Source: Chitinophaga pinensis
GTDB taxonomy: Bacteria; Bacteroidota; Bacteroidia; AKYH767-A; OLB10
Reading direction: 5' to 3'
Length of the DNA stretch: 58,049 nt
NCBI GenBank assembly: GCA_943332105.1
Contig: CALQOD010000005.1
Location: 1-58,049 of the forward strand
A program made the position numbers and the translations under genes. The notes under the pieces were generated by a model, which worked only from the letters and a program-made list of their open reading frames with translations, made no database searches and had not been told where the DNA came from. Shown here in pieces: positions 34,134 through 42,404 of the stretch. The first letter of the stretch is position 1, and each line of letters begins with the position of its first letter.

Positions 34134-34705
34134 TTTAGTGTTGTAATCATTTTCATGATATCTTCTTTTGCATATTTAATGGCAGGTGCTAAACTATCAG
34201 CATTAGGTGCTGAATTAAAATAAAGTGCGCCTCTTAAAAAATGATTAGCACTATCCGTTACAAAAAACTGAATGGGTGATGCTGCATCACCACCGATTTC
34301 ATAAAGAATCCCACCAACATTTTCATTTACTTTTAAGACACTTTCATTAATTGAGCTTGCGCGTGATGTATGTTTGTATACTAGCGTGCGAGTATCTTCA
34401 GCATACTTTGCAAAATCACCATTTAATTTTTTATAAGTAATATAAATTTCGCCATTTAATTTAGGCATTACAATATAATACCAAAATGGCTCAGACAAAT
34501 CATTTGAGTCTAAAATTGCTACTGCGTTTTCAGAAATATTAAATGAATATGGACAATTTGCGGGTTTAAATTCTTTGTAAGCATGAGCAGGAAAAGAAAT
34601 TCGATAATAGCCTTTTGGCTTTGGGATACTAGCGTCATCATTACCCTTACACGAAATCAGAACAATCAATAAAAAAAAAATTACAACGATTTGTTTAAAC
34701 TTCAT
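34124..34705 (-). CDS. gldD: Gliding motility lipoprotein GldD
   Basis: Lipoprotein needed for gliding in Flavobacterium and linked to the type IX secretion apparatus. From ATG 34705 it has 193 residues: a signal with lipobox LISC (Cys19), then PKPKGYYRISFPAHAYKEF, the start of the GldD domain, and the later stretch GGILYEIGGDAASPIQFFVTDS. An in-frame ATG five codons upstream would put extra polar residues before the signal and is rejected. Before the ATG, at four bases, lies CATCTTTG, a one-mismatch -7 box. It sits 60 bases after ssb on the same strand. No gldE gene lies between ssb and gldD. Confidence 0.9.
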   Translation of the reverse strand: MKFKQIVVIFFLLIVLISCKGNDDASIPKPKGYYRISFPAHAYKEFKPANCPYSFNISENAVAILDSNDLSEPFWYYIVMPKLNGEIYITYKKLNGDFAKYAEDTRTLVYKHTSRASSINESVLKVNENVGGILYEIGGDAASPIQFFVTDSANHFLRGALYFNSAPNADSLAPAIKYAKEDIMKMITTLKWN

Positions 34706-34765
34706 GCCGCAAAGATGCAAAAAGAACTCAACAAAAAAGGCATCCTTAGATGTCTTAATTAATAA

Positions 34766-35182
34766 TTAAAATGGTTCTGCGGATCCTTGATCATTTGTTG
34801 GAGGAGCTTCCATCCCATTATCTGTATCGTTATTATGATTAGGTTCATTTTCCCGCTTACTCAACATAGTCATGTTTTCAGCTACTACTTCTGTAGCATA
34901 TTTTTTTACTCCATCTTTTTCCCAGCTGCGGGTACGCAATTTACCTTCAATAAAAATCATATGCCCTTTACGTAATTTCAGCTTTTCGGCTGCTTCGGCT
35001 AAACCACGCCATAGCACAATGTTATGCCACTCGGTTTGGTCCTGTCGCAGTCCCTCTTTATTCTTAAAATATTCGGTGGTTGCTAATGGAAACTTAGCTA
35101 CCATGATACCACCTTCCATGTGTCTGAACTCAGGATCTTTTCCTAAGTTTCCAATTAAAAATACTTTGTTTACTCCCGACAT
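34766..35182 (-). CDS. ssb: Single-stranded DNA-binding protein
   Basis: Binds and protects single-stranded DNA at forks and repair sites. The 138 residues start with the OB fold (VNKVFLIGNLGKDPEF, FPLATTEYFKNKEG, TEWHNIVLWRGLAEAAEKL, GHMIFIEGKLRTRSWEKDG) and end in a flexible asparagine-rich tail that closes with Ala-Glu-Pro-Phe; the last Pro-Phe is kept, although the usual acidic DDDI before it is absent. It has its own promoter 57 bases upstream. Confidence 0.96.
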   Translation of the reverse strand: MSGVNKVFLIGNLGKDPEFRHMEGGIMVAKFPLATTEYFKNKEGLRQDQTEWHNIVLWRGLAEAAEKLKLRKGHMIFIEGKLRTRSWEKDGVKKYATEVVAENMTMLSKRENEPNHNNDTDNGMEAPPTNDQGSAEPF

Positions 35183-35238
35183 AATATTATTAGTTTGATG
35201 AATTTCTAAGTTACTATGTTTGGCTTGGCTGTGTATAG

Positions 35239-35268
35239 CAAATATAATTAATTTGATCTGATATCAAA
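35239..35268 (-). promoter_or_regulatory. Promoter of ssb
   Basis: On the minus strand TTTG (35268-35265), 18 bases, then TATATTTG (35246-35239). Both elements match the Bacteroidota consensus. The box ends 56 bases before the ATG, so this gene has a true 5' leader. Confidence 0.8.
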
Positions 35269-35295
35269 AGGCATGGCAACAACTATTATAAATTA

Positions 35296-35311
35296 TTGCA
35301 ATTAATTGCAA
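35296..35311. promoter_or_regulatory. 16-base perfect palindrome upstream of the ssb promoter
   Basis: TTGCAATTAATTGCAA is a perfect dyad with no loop, 27 bases upstream of the ssb -33 element and 7 bases beyond the mutY stop. It has the shape of a dimer-binding operator, but no regulator is identified. Confidence 0.35.
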
Positions 35312-35318
35312 GCCCCTA

Positions 35319-36371
35319 TTAATTAGATTCGGTTTCTAGGTATTTAACTATCAATTGAGGCATACCAAAATTATCCATCATTTGCCAAGGTACTTTTATA
35401 AGTCCATTAATATTTACTTCCAAAAGATCCTCTGTTTTTATCCACCAAAACTTTGCATATAAAATCTGGTGCGATAGAACATGTTTTAAAACGCTACTAT
35501 TTTTAACGAGCTGCGCATTCTCAATTTTCAAGTAATTACTAAGGTCAGGAATTATTAGATTCCAATCTGATTTATTCACAGTAGCAGATTCGATAAGAGG
35601 GAATTGATAAAGGCCTTCCCAAATATCTTTATCACTTCTTCTTTCTATCAAAACATTTTTTTCATCAGTAAAAATCAGAAAATCAAAATATCGGTTGCGC
35701 GTTTTAGTTTTCTTAGCTTTATAGGGAAAATTCTGAATACTTTTATTCTTTAAGGCTATACAGTAATCAGAAAAAGGGCAATTATTACAAACAGGGTTGG
35801 CAGGCTTACACTGCATAGCTCCAAACTCCATTATTGCCTGATTAAACAATCCAGGTTGATTTTTATCTAAAAGCTCATTTGCTAAAACGGCAAACTCTTT
35901 TTTACCTTTTGATGAATCAATGGCTGTATCGATTCCATACAAACGTGATAAAAAACGGTAAACATTGCCATCTACAACGGCATGATTTAAATTAAAAGCA
36001 ATTGAACCAATAGCAGCAGCAGTATAATCACCTACGCCCTTCAATGCCCTTATTTGATCATATCCTTTTGGAAAAACACCTTGATATTTATCCCTTATTG
36101 ATTGGGCTGCGGCTTGTAAATTCCTTGCTCTAGAATAATATCCGAGCCCTTGCCACAATCGAAGAACTTCCATTTCATCAGCATTTGCAAGATCTAAAAC
36201 TGAGGGAAAAGCTGCCATGAATTTATGCCAATAGGGCATACCTTGCTCGACACGAGTTTGTTGCAAAATAACTTCAGAAAGCCAAATTAAATAAGGGTCG
36301 CTGGTATGCCTCCAGGGCAAATCGCGGTGATTATGCTGGTACCAATTCATTAGAATTTGACTGAAATCCAT
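35319..36371 (-). CDS. mutY: A/G-specific adenine glycosylase MutY
   Basis: Removes adenine mispaired with 8-oxoguanine. The 350 residues contain Glu33 in SEVILQQTRV, the helix-hairpin-helix LKGVGDYTAAAIGS, catalytic Asp134 in VVDGNV, and the iron-sulphur ligands Cys188, Cys195, Cys198 and Cys204. The C-terminal half (from ~225) is the NUDIX-like domain that reads 8-oxoguanine. It is divergent from HU, and the ssb gene follows downstream on the same strand but with its own promoter. Confidence 0.96.
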   Translation of the reverse strand: MDFSQILMNWYQHNHRDLPWRHTSDPYLIWLSEVILQQTRVEQGMPYWHKFMAAFPSVLDLANADEMEVLRLWQGLGYYSRARNLQAAAQSIRDKYQGVFPKGYDQIRALKGVGDYTAAAIGSIAFNLNHAVVDGNVYRFLSRLYGIDTAIDSSKGKKEFAVLANELLDKNQPGLFNQAIMEFGAMQCKPANPVCNNCPFSDYCIALKNKSIQNFPYKAKKTKTRNRYFDFLIFTDEKNVLIERRSDKDIWEGLYQFPLIESATVNKSDWNLIIPDLSNYLKIENAQLVKNSSVLKHVLSHQILYAKFWWIKTEDLLEVNINGLIKVPWQMMDNFGMPQLIVKYLETESN

Positions 36372-36391
36372 TATTTAAGTTGTAAGGGGCT

Positions 36392-36399
36392 CAAAAATA
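36392..36399 (-). promoter_or_regulatory. Putative -7 box for mutY
   Basis: TATTTTTG on the minus strand ends 20 bases before the mutY ATG. No TTG at the right distance. It lies back to back with the HU promoter. Confidence 0.4.
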
Positions 36400-36411
36400 A
36401 AGAATTAATAT

Positions 36412-36441
36412 TTTGTATTTGAATAAGAAAGCCTATCTTTG
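36412..36441 (+). promoter_or_regulatory. Promoter of the HU gene
   Basis: TTTG (36412-36415), 18 bases, TATCTTTG (36434-36441): both elements match the Bacteroidota consensus. The box ends 43 bases before the HU ATG, leaving a leader of about 37 bases. Confidence 0.85.
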
Positions 36442-36484
36442 CAGCCCCCTAAGAAGATATTAACAACTTAAACATATTGTCATT

Positions 36485-36784
36485 ATGACTAAAGCAGAAC
36501 TAGTAAACGAAATTTCAACAAAAACCGGCATTGAAAAAGTTGCGGTTCAACAAACAATTGAATCAATGATGAAAGTAGTGCGCAACTCATTAATTAACGA
36601 TGAAAATGTATACTTACGAGGATTTGGTAGTTTTATCGTTAAAAAGCGCGCAAAAAAGACTGGGCGTATTATTACTAAAAATGCAACAATTATCATCCCG
36701 GAGCACTATATCCCGGCTTTCAAACCAGCTAAAACTTTCACAGAGCGAGTAAAAACTGCACATGTGAAAAAAACAGAAGGATAA
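36485..36784 (+). CDS. HU/IHF-family DNA-binding protein
   Basis: Small nucleoid protein that bends DNA. The 99 residues match the family: helices with TKAELVNEISTKTGIEKVAVQQ, then RGFGSFIVKKRAKKTGRI (the G-F-G-x-F motif and beta arm) and IPAFKPAKTF, where most homologues have VPAFKPGK. One promoter with good elements lies upstream. A TPR protein follows five bases later in the same operon. Confidence 0.95.
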   Translation: MTKAELVNEISTKTGIEKVAVQQTIESMMKVVRNSLINDENVYLRGFGSFIVKKRAKKTGRIITKNATIIIPEHYIPAFKPAKTFTERVKTAHVKKTEG

Positions 36785-36789
36785 TTTAG

Positions 36790-37632
36790 ATGAAAGGAAA
36801 ACATTTGCAAATACTGATTGTAGGTGCAGCTTTAATTATAACCGGAGTGATTTACACAATGCCTTCACAGGTAAATGTAAAGGGAGACGATAAAGAAGGT
36901 CCTGCCAAAACAGATGCAAATGGCTTCAGTGAAATTGAAATATTAAATCAAGCGAAAGCTTTACTGGACAGTAACCAGTCGAAAAAACTAGCGTTCTTTG
37001 AGACAGCAATAAAAAATAATGGAGAAAGGGATACAGCGGTGCTGGATCAGATGGGAAGATTTTGGGATCAGGCTGGATTACCTGCAGCAGCAGCGATTTG
37101 GTTTGAAAAGAAATCGACAGTTCTTAAATCTGAACAAGGCTATCTGGAAGCTGCCTACCGTTATTTTGATGCATTTAAAATGACAGACGATTCGTTATTT
37201 AGAACATTGATGGTAAAGAAAGCAATGGACAACTATCAATTTGTTTTAGATAAAAACCCTTCTAACTTAAATGCAAAAACAGATTTAGGAGTTTGTTATG
37301 CCGAGGGATCTTCGGAGCCGATGAAAGGAATCATGTTACTTCGTGAAGTAGTTACAGCAGATCCCAACCATGAAATGGCCCAGTTCAATTTAGCCAAGTT
37401 ATCGGTTAAATCAGGTCAGCTGGATAAAGCTATTGATAGGTTAACAACGGTTTTAAAGATTAACCCGAAGCGAATCGACATTTATTATTATCTTGGGCAA
37501 GTTTATTCGTCAAAAGGAGATAATGCAAAAGCGATTGAAAGCTACAACAACTTCGTCACTAAAACCGACGACCCTAACGCTGCTGCTGAAGTAAAAAAAA
37601 TGATTAAAGAGCTTGAAAAAAGCCCTGCTTAA
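36790..37632 (+). CDS. TPR-repeat protein with N-terminal membrane anchor
   Basis: Scaffold-type protein of unknown partner. Its 280 residues begin with a membrane anchor (LQILIVGAALIITGVIYTM), so the rest lies in the periplasm or on the cytoplasmic side. At least three tetratricopeptide repeats follow, including AKTDLGVCYAEGSSEPMKGIMLLREVV (shown in part), AQFNLAKLSVKSGQLDKAI and IYYYLGQVYSSKGDNAKAI. It is placed between HU and RNase G, an arrangement often kept in Bacteroidota, but the function of this protein is not known to me. Confidence 0.87.
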   Translation: MKGKHLQILIVGAALIITGVIYTMPSQVNVKGDDKEGPAKTDANGFSEIEILNQAKALLDSNQSKKLAFFETAIKNNGERDTAVLDQMGRFWDQAGLPAAAAIWFEKKSTVLKSEQGYLEAAYRYFDAFKMTDDSLFRTLMVKKAMDNYQFVLDKNPSNLNAKTDLGVCYAEGSSEPMKGIMLLREVVTADPNHEMAQFNLAKLSVKSGQLDKAIDRLTTVLKINPKRIDIYYYLGQVYSSKGDNAKAIESYNNFVTKTDDPNAAAEVKKMIKELEKSPA

Positions 37633-37675
37633 CAAAAAATAAGTTATATTTCTAACCGAATAAAAAAATATTATT

Positions 37676-37768
37676 ATGCCTTCAGGTAAAAAACGTAAGC
37701 GCCATAAAATGGCAACCCACAAACGTAAAAAGCGTCTTAGAAAAAATCGTCATAAAAAGAAGAAATAA
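37676..37768 (+). CDS. 30-residue AURKAIP1/COX24-domain basic protein
   Basis: A tiny, highly basic protein (20 of 30 residues are Lys, Arg or His), starting MPSGKKRKRHK and ending in RHKKKK. I recognise the pattern as the AURKAIP1/COX24 domain annotated in Bacteroidota; the mitochondrial relative AURKAIP1 is the small-subunit ribosomal protein mS38. A ribosomal role is therefore an inference from homology. It is 43 bases after the TPR gene, upstream of RNase G and in the same direction. Confidence 0.8.
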   Translation: MPSGKKRKRHKMATHKRKKRLRKNRHKKKK

Positions 37769-37801
37769 TCTGTTTAACAGGTTATTTCAACTAACAGATT
37801 G

Positions 37802-37825
37802 CTCTCTAATTTTTTTAGGGAGTTT
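37802..37825 (+). terminator. Weak possible terminator after the basic-protein gene
   Basis: CTCTCTAA, loop TTTTT, TTAGGGAG (37802-37822), an eight-base stem with one T-G pair, followed by TTT. It could stop part of the HU operon transcript before RNase G. Confidence 0.4.
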
Positions 37826-37908
37826 CTGCTTTGTATAACTATTGAATTTCATTTTAATGATGTTTGATTGTTATGCGTTTATTCTAAATTTTAACAAGCT
37901 TTTTCTGA

Positions 37909-39471
37909 TTGAACAGTGAATTAATTATTGATTCATCTTTAACCGAAGTAACAATTGCTTTAGTTGAGGAAAAACGTCTCGTAGAGCTCAACAAAGAGAA
38001 AAAAGAAAACAATTTTTCTGTTGCTGATATCTACCTGGGACGTGTTAAGAAACTAATGCCTTCTTTGAACGCTGCTTTTGTTGACATTGGCTATGAAAAA
38101 GATGCATTTCTTCATTATTTAGACCTTGGCCCTCAAGTACAATCGTTAATAAAGTTTCTTAAAAGCACCGTAAATGGTAGCCAACCGCAATCTCTTTTAA
38201 ATAATTTTGAATTAGAAGCAGATATCAATAAAGCTGGCAAAATCGGACAAATGCTATCGCCAAACATGAACATCATTGTTCAAATTGCGAAAGAACCGAT
38301 TTCAACAAAAGGTCCACGTATTTCTTCTGAAATTTCTCTTGCAGGAAGGTTTGTAGTATTGGTGCCTTTTTCGGATGTTGTTTCAATATCTCAAAAAATT
38401 AAAAGCAGCACCGAACGCCAGCGTCTAAAGCGCTTAGCAATGTCGATTAAGCCGCGCAACTTTGGGATTATTGTTAGAACTGTTGCGGAAGGAAAAAAAG
38501 TAGCTGATTTAGACGCAGATATTCAAGACCTGTGTGCTCGATGGCAATCGATGCATGAACAATTAAAAACAGTGCATGCTCCAGTAAAAATTCTGGGTGA
38601 AATGAATAGAACTTCAACTATTCTGCGCGACTTATTAAATCCGAACTTTAATAGTATTCAGGTTAACGATGCTGCTCTTGCAGAAGAAATAAAAAGTTAC
38701 ATCCGTAGCATCGCCCCCGACCAGGTAGATATTGTAAAACTTTACAAAGGCAAGGTTCCGATTTTTGAAAACTTTGGAGTAGACAAACAAATAAAAGGAC
38801 TATTTGGTAAAACAGTAACGCTTAGTGGCGGCTCTTATTTAGTAATTGAACATACTGAAGCATTGCATGTAATTGATGTGAATTCGGGTGGAAGAAATAA
38901 AGGTGCTCAAGACAATCAGGAATCAAGCGCATTGGCAGTTAACATTGCAGCAGCAAAAGAGATTGCTCGTCAGCTTCGACTTCGAGATATGGGGGGTATT
39001 GTTGTAATCGATTTTATCGATTTAAAAAATACACTTCATCGAAAAGAGTTGTTTGATACTTTACGCGATGAAATGAAACTAGATCGTGCAAGGCATACTA
39101 TTCTCCCCGCAAGCAAATTCGGATTGATTCAATTAACGCGTGAACGCGTGCGACCTGTAACAAATATCATTACAGTAGAAAAATGTCCTACTTGCGATGG
39201 CACAGGAGAAATAAAAGCTTCTATTCTACTTATTGACGATATCGAAAATAATATTCGCTACTTATGTCAAGAGCAAAATGAGAAATCACTTGCGCTACAC
39301 GTACATCCATACCTGGCAGCATATTTAAAGCAAGGTAAATATATTTTAAAATCTTATCAGTGGAAGTGGTTTAAGAAATATAAGAGGTGGATTACTATTG
39401 ACCCTATATCAGCACTTCATTTTATGGAGTTCCATTTTTATAATAATCAAGGTGAAGAGATTAAACTCTAG
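37909..39471 (+). CDS. rng: Ribonuclease G/E family endoribonuclease
   Basis: Cuts single-stranded RNA in rRNA maturation and mRNA decay. The 520 residues have the S1 RNA-binding domain near 35-120 (FSVADIYLGRVKKLMPSLNAAF, first part of the domain), the catalytic domain with HVIDVNSGGRNKG (metal-binding aspartate) and GGIVVIDFIDL (second aspartate), and the zinc-link motif KCPTCDGTG. There is no long C-terminal degradosome scaffold, so it is nearer RNase G than RNase E. The start is a TTG at 37909, the start that best fits the family N terminus. Its TAG interlocks with the TAG of the converging gene in CTAG. Confidence 0.94.
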   Translation: MNSELIIDSSLTEVTIALVEEKRLVELNKEKKENNFSVADIYLGRVKKLMPSLNAAFVDIGYEKDAFLHYLDLGPQVQSLIKFLKSTVNGSQPQSLLNNFELEADINKAGKIGQMLSPNMNIIVQIAKEPISTKGPRISSEISLAGRFVVLVPFSDVVSISQKIKSSTERQRLKRLAMSIKPRNFGIIVRTVAEGKKVADLDADIQDLCARWQSMHEQLKTVHAPVKILGEMNRTSTILRDLLNPNFNSIQVNDAALAEEIKSYIRSIAPDQVDIVKLYKGKVPIFENFGVDKQIKGLFGKTVTLSGGSYLVIEHTEALHVIDVNSGGRNKGAQDNQESSALAVNIAAAKEIARQLRLRDMGGIVVIDFIDLKNTLHRKELFDTLRDEMKLDRARHTILPASKFGLIQLTRERVRPVTNIITVEKCPTCDGTGEIKASILLIDDIENNIRYLCQEQNEKSLALHVHPYLAAYLKQGKYILKSYQWKWFKKYKRWITIDPISALHFMEFHFYNNQGEEIKL

Positions 39472-42068
39472 CGCTTGCTCTCAGCTATAACAATAGGCAT
39501 TTTTACGATCTTCACATTACCACTTTCATTTACAATCTCTGCAAAAAGTATATAGATTCCTGAAGCTAGTAACTGTTTGTTTTTATTAGTACCATCCCAA
39601 ATAAATTTATTATGCGTTCCTATTAATTCAGAATTTAATAATTCACGCACTTTATTGCCATTAGAATCCATTATAATTAAGGACCCCCATAATGCGGCGT
39701 TTGAATTATTGATTTCAATTAGTGTATTGTCATCAAACCCATCACCATCAGGTGAAATAACAGAAGGTGTAATAATAACCGCTTCGGCTGTTTCTCCCTG
39801 ATTTATTGCTTGCGAATTTTTTTCTGTTGGCGTACCGTAACCCACTGAAAAGGAAGCGCTTTTCCAATTATCATAATCATTAGTAGAAACATTAAAACAA
39901 ACCCTTTCAAGCGAAACACCTTCGACATTAGTTAACAATTGGCTATGTTGTTTAGCGGAGTAATAAAGTTCGTCAATGATTAATACATTACCATCTAATA
40001 ACACTAATTTTCCCTCATCATCATTCATTGTTGGTAGCAAATAATTGATAGTGAATTGTTTTTTTATTTTAGGATAACATTGTTTCACATCAAACTCCTC
40101 ATTGATTAGCACACAATACGCATGAGGCATTATTGTTAAATCTTTGGATGTAATCTTTCCATTATATTCAATTTGATTCGTAATCGAATTTCTTCTACTG
40201 CAACATAAATTTTTTAATGAAATGATTTTATCAGATTCATTATAAACTTCTATAAAATCGCCGCAATTTATCGTAGGATTAAATAGCACTTCATTAAAAA
40301 TCAAATCTCCTTTTATTGGACTTACCCCTACTCCAAAATTATATTCGAAATCACCAAGCAATAAATTACCATTGCAATCAAAAATTGAGTTTGTAATTTT
40401 CAATGTATGTTTTTCATTAGTAAGAAAGCTTAGATTGAATTTTAGAATTACCTGATTGGTGAAAGTTTTTTCTAACCAAATAGTATCAGGGGAAATCGAA
40501 TTATCAATAACAAAATTATTCACATTAAAATTAGCAGTATTAATTTCTTCGGTGAAAACAATTGATAAATGATTACTATCTACAACATACATCGAACGAA
40601 TTTCAGGGAGTTCGTTATCAATCAATATATCGTTATTGCAATTTAGCAAACCAGGACTTCCACCTCGCACGTCACAGGAAGCCCTCCAGTTTTTAGTGTT
40701 AGCACATAAATAATCAGGCTGTATTTTTTCAATTGACCAGCCCCCTTGGTTTTTAAAATCATCATTATAATATGAGTTATTATAATTAACCTCATCGATA
40801 ATTTTTAAAGAGTCCTTTAACTGGATTAAATCTCCATCATTATTCAATGTTGGAAAATTAGTGATTGCAATAGCGTTTATTCCAGATGACTGCAAAAGTG
40901 ATTTTCCTGTTGACGAAGAATATACTTTATATTCATGAGGGCAGATTGTATCATCTCCTAAAACACCAGTTGTAGAAAAATCAGTTATGAATAAATTATT
41001 AGTAGCTATAAACTTATTCGAATTATTAAACACTTCAATATATTCTGCATTTGGAAGATTATTTGCTCCTGATGGATTACACATGATTTCATTGATTACA
41101 AGATCACCAGGATAAGCATATTCGCATTTTATAAAAGTCAAACTGATTGTGATGGTGTCTGATAAATTAAAAAACAAATCTGCTACATTAAATAATTTCA
41201 CCTGAATAACTTCTCCAATATTTACATGCTGATGAAGTTTAAATTCAAACATAGATGAATCAGAATTAAAAAAAACTGAATCAACGCTATTAGTAGCGGA
41301 AATTAACTGCAGTTGATTGCTTGGTGTAAAGCCAGAGGTTGATTCATTAAATCCAATTTTAAATATTGAATCATTGATAAATGCAGCATCAACAACAGCT
41401 GGAGGAATTGTATCCTTTATGATAGGACCTACATAAATATTATCCAGATAAAATGATGTTGCATTAGAAATAGTATAATTACAGCGCCACCCTAAATAAC
41501 CTTGGTGTACATTAAAATTATCTAATGCATAAAACTCCAGTTGGTAGTTATTTCCTCCCGTATAATCAGTTAAAATTTCGAATACGCCTGATGGGTAATA
41601 TATTACTTTTATTGTAACACCGAATGCTGATGCTATTTTTCCACTCAATCCTTTACCAATTAAAATAGAATTAGCTCCTGATTGCTTATAAAACGAGATT
41701 GCATCGTTGGTTCCTGATTCGCCGAACTGAAGATAATAACCGCTTAATGTAGAATTAAGGTTTGACTGGTCTGCTATCAAATAAAATCGAGAATAATTTT
41801 GAGATGAAGGGGCAAATGATTGTTCAATATATAAGTCCCACTCAATTGTATCAATTCCTGTTATGCTTAGTGCAGTTGTAAGACTTGAAGTAGATGCGGA
41901 TGAAGAATTAAGCTGTAGTTGATTTTGAGTGTTAATCTTAAATGCTGTAGAGTCTCCAGCCCAGGTTGGGTTACTATAAAAATCTCCATCAGAAAAACTG
42001 TCCGCAAATTGTGCGAATGAAAATTGAAAGTAAAGGATACAAACAAAAAATAATAAAGACTTTCTCAT
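39468..42068 (-). CDS. Secreted lamin-tail-domain protein with C-terminal sorting-type domain
   Basis: A large surface or secreted protein of 866 residues from ATG 42068 (signal MRKSLLFFVCILYFQFSFAQ). The N-terminal part (~30-220) looks like a lectin-type jelly roll (WAGDSTAFKINTQNQLQL, FYLIADQSN). Then come Ig-like segments (IPPAVVDAAFINDSIFKIGF; ELPEIRSMYVVDSNHLSIVF) alternating with two lamin-tail domains (GDLVINEIMCNPSGANNLP; KGDLIFNEVLFNPTINCGD). The C-terminal ~95 residues (SPDGDGFDDNTLIEI; GIYILFAEI) resemble gliding-motility-associated or FlgD-like sorting domains that type IX secretion uses. Upstream alternative starts would lengthen the protein before the signal and are rejected. 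Role in adhesion or surface is inferred. Confidence 0.85.
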   Translation of the reverse strand: MRKSLLFFVCILYFQFSFAQFADSFSDGDFYSNPTWAGDSTAFKINTQNQLQLNSSSASTSSLTTALSITGIDTIEWDLYIEQSFAPSSQNYSRFYLIADQSNLNSTLSGYYLQFGESGTNDAISFYKQSGANSILIGKGLSGKIASAFGVTIKVIYYPSGVFEILTDYTGGNNYQLEFYALDNFNVHQGYLGWRCNYTISNATSFYLDNIYVGPIIKDTIPPAVVDAAFINDSIFKIGFNESTSGFTPSNQLQLISATNSVDSVFFNSDSSMFEFKLHQHVNIGEVIQVKLFNVADLFFNLSDTITISLTFIKCEYAYPGDLVINEIMCNPSGANNLPNAEYIEVFNNSNKFIATNNLFITDFSTTGVLGDDTICPHEYKVYSSSTGKSLLQSSGINAIAITNFPTLNNDGDLIQLKDSLKIIDEVNYNNSYYNDDFKNQGGWSIEKIQPDYLCANTKNWRASCDVRGGSPGLLNCNNDILIDNELPEIRSMYVVDSNHLSIVFTEEINTANFNVNNFVIDNSISPDTIWLEKTFTNQVILKFNLSFLTNEKHTLKITNSIFDCNGNLLLGDFEYNFGVGVSPIKGDLIFNEVLFNPTINCGDFIEVYNESDKIISLKNLCCSRRNSITNQIEYNGKITSKDLTIMPHAYCVLINEEFDVKQCYPKIKKQFTINYLLPTMNDDEGKLVLLDGNVLIIDELYYSAKQHSQLLTNVEGVSLERVCFNVSTNDYDNWKSASFSVGYGTPTEKNSQAINQGETAEAVIITPSVISPDGDGFDDNTLIEINNSNAALWGSLIIMDSNGNKVRELLNSELIGTHNKFIWDGTNKNKQLLASGIYILFAEIVNESGNVKIVKMPIVIAESKR

Positions 42069-42079
42069 GTTTTTTTGTG

Positions 42080-42087
42080 CAAAGTTA
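42080..42087 (-). promoter_or_regulatory. -7 box for the lamin-tail protein gene
   Basis: TAACTTTG on the minus strand matches the consensus and ends 11 bases before the ATG. A TTTTG is 13 bases upstream, shorter than expected, so the -33 element is uncertain. Confidence 0.5.
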
Positions 42088-42216
42088 TATGCATGTCGCG
42101 CAAAACACCTCATGATAACCATTTACAAACGATTAATTTAAAATCAAAGAGAAACTAATTAAAACAAATTCCTGAAAATGAATTAATATTTTATCTTCGT
42201 AAATGAATTAAAAGAA

Positions 42217-42321
42217 ATGTTATTAAAGAAATCGGTTGGAATAAAGCCATTAATGCAGGCAATAGGTTTATGGATTTTAATTAGTGTTATTTCATTAGAC
42301 TCTGTTTTATACTTTGCATAA
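42217..42321 (+). CDS. Possible 34-residue membrane peptide
   Basis: An ATG frame coding a short basic start (MLLKKSVGIK) and then one hydrophobic helix (LMQAIGLWILISVISL) is the layout of a small membrane protein. TATCTTCG, a one-mismatch -7 box, lies 17 bases upstream. No known family. It may be a chance frame in AT-rich DNA. Confidence 0.25.
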   Translation: MLLKKSVGIKPLMQAIGLWILISVISLDSVLYFA

Positions 42322-42371
42322 ATTATTAAGAAGTTGAAAACAAATTGTTCAAAATATATTTTCATGCTCAA

Positions 42372-42399
42372 TTGCATTAGATCCTTATAAATAGTTTTG
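42372..42399 (+). promoter_or_regulatory. Promoter five bases before asd
   Basis: TTG (42372-42374), 17 bases, TAGTTTTG (42392-42399), then five bases to the asd ATG. Both elements fit; the message should be leaderless or start with only a few bases. Confidence 0.7.
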
Positions 42400-42404
42400 C
42401 CTAT

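Larger units (their letters stand above)
42069..42404. other. 336-base spacer between the lamin-tail gene and asd
   Basis: It holds the lamin-tail -7 box (42087-42080, minus), one 34-codon open frame at 42217-42321 on the plus strand, a TATCTTCG box just before that frame and the asd promoter. No long gene on either strand is convincing. Confidence 0.6.
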
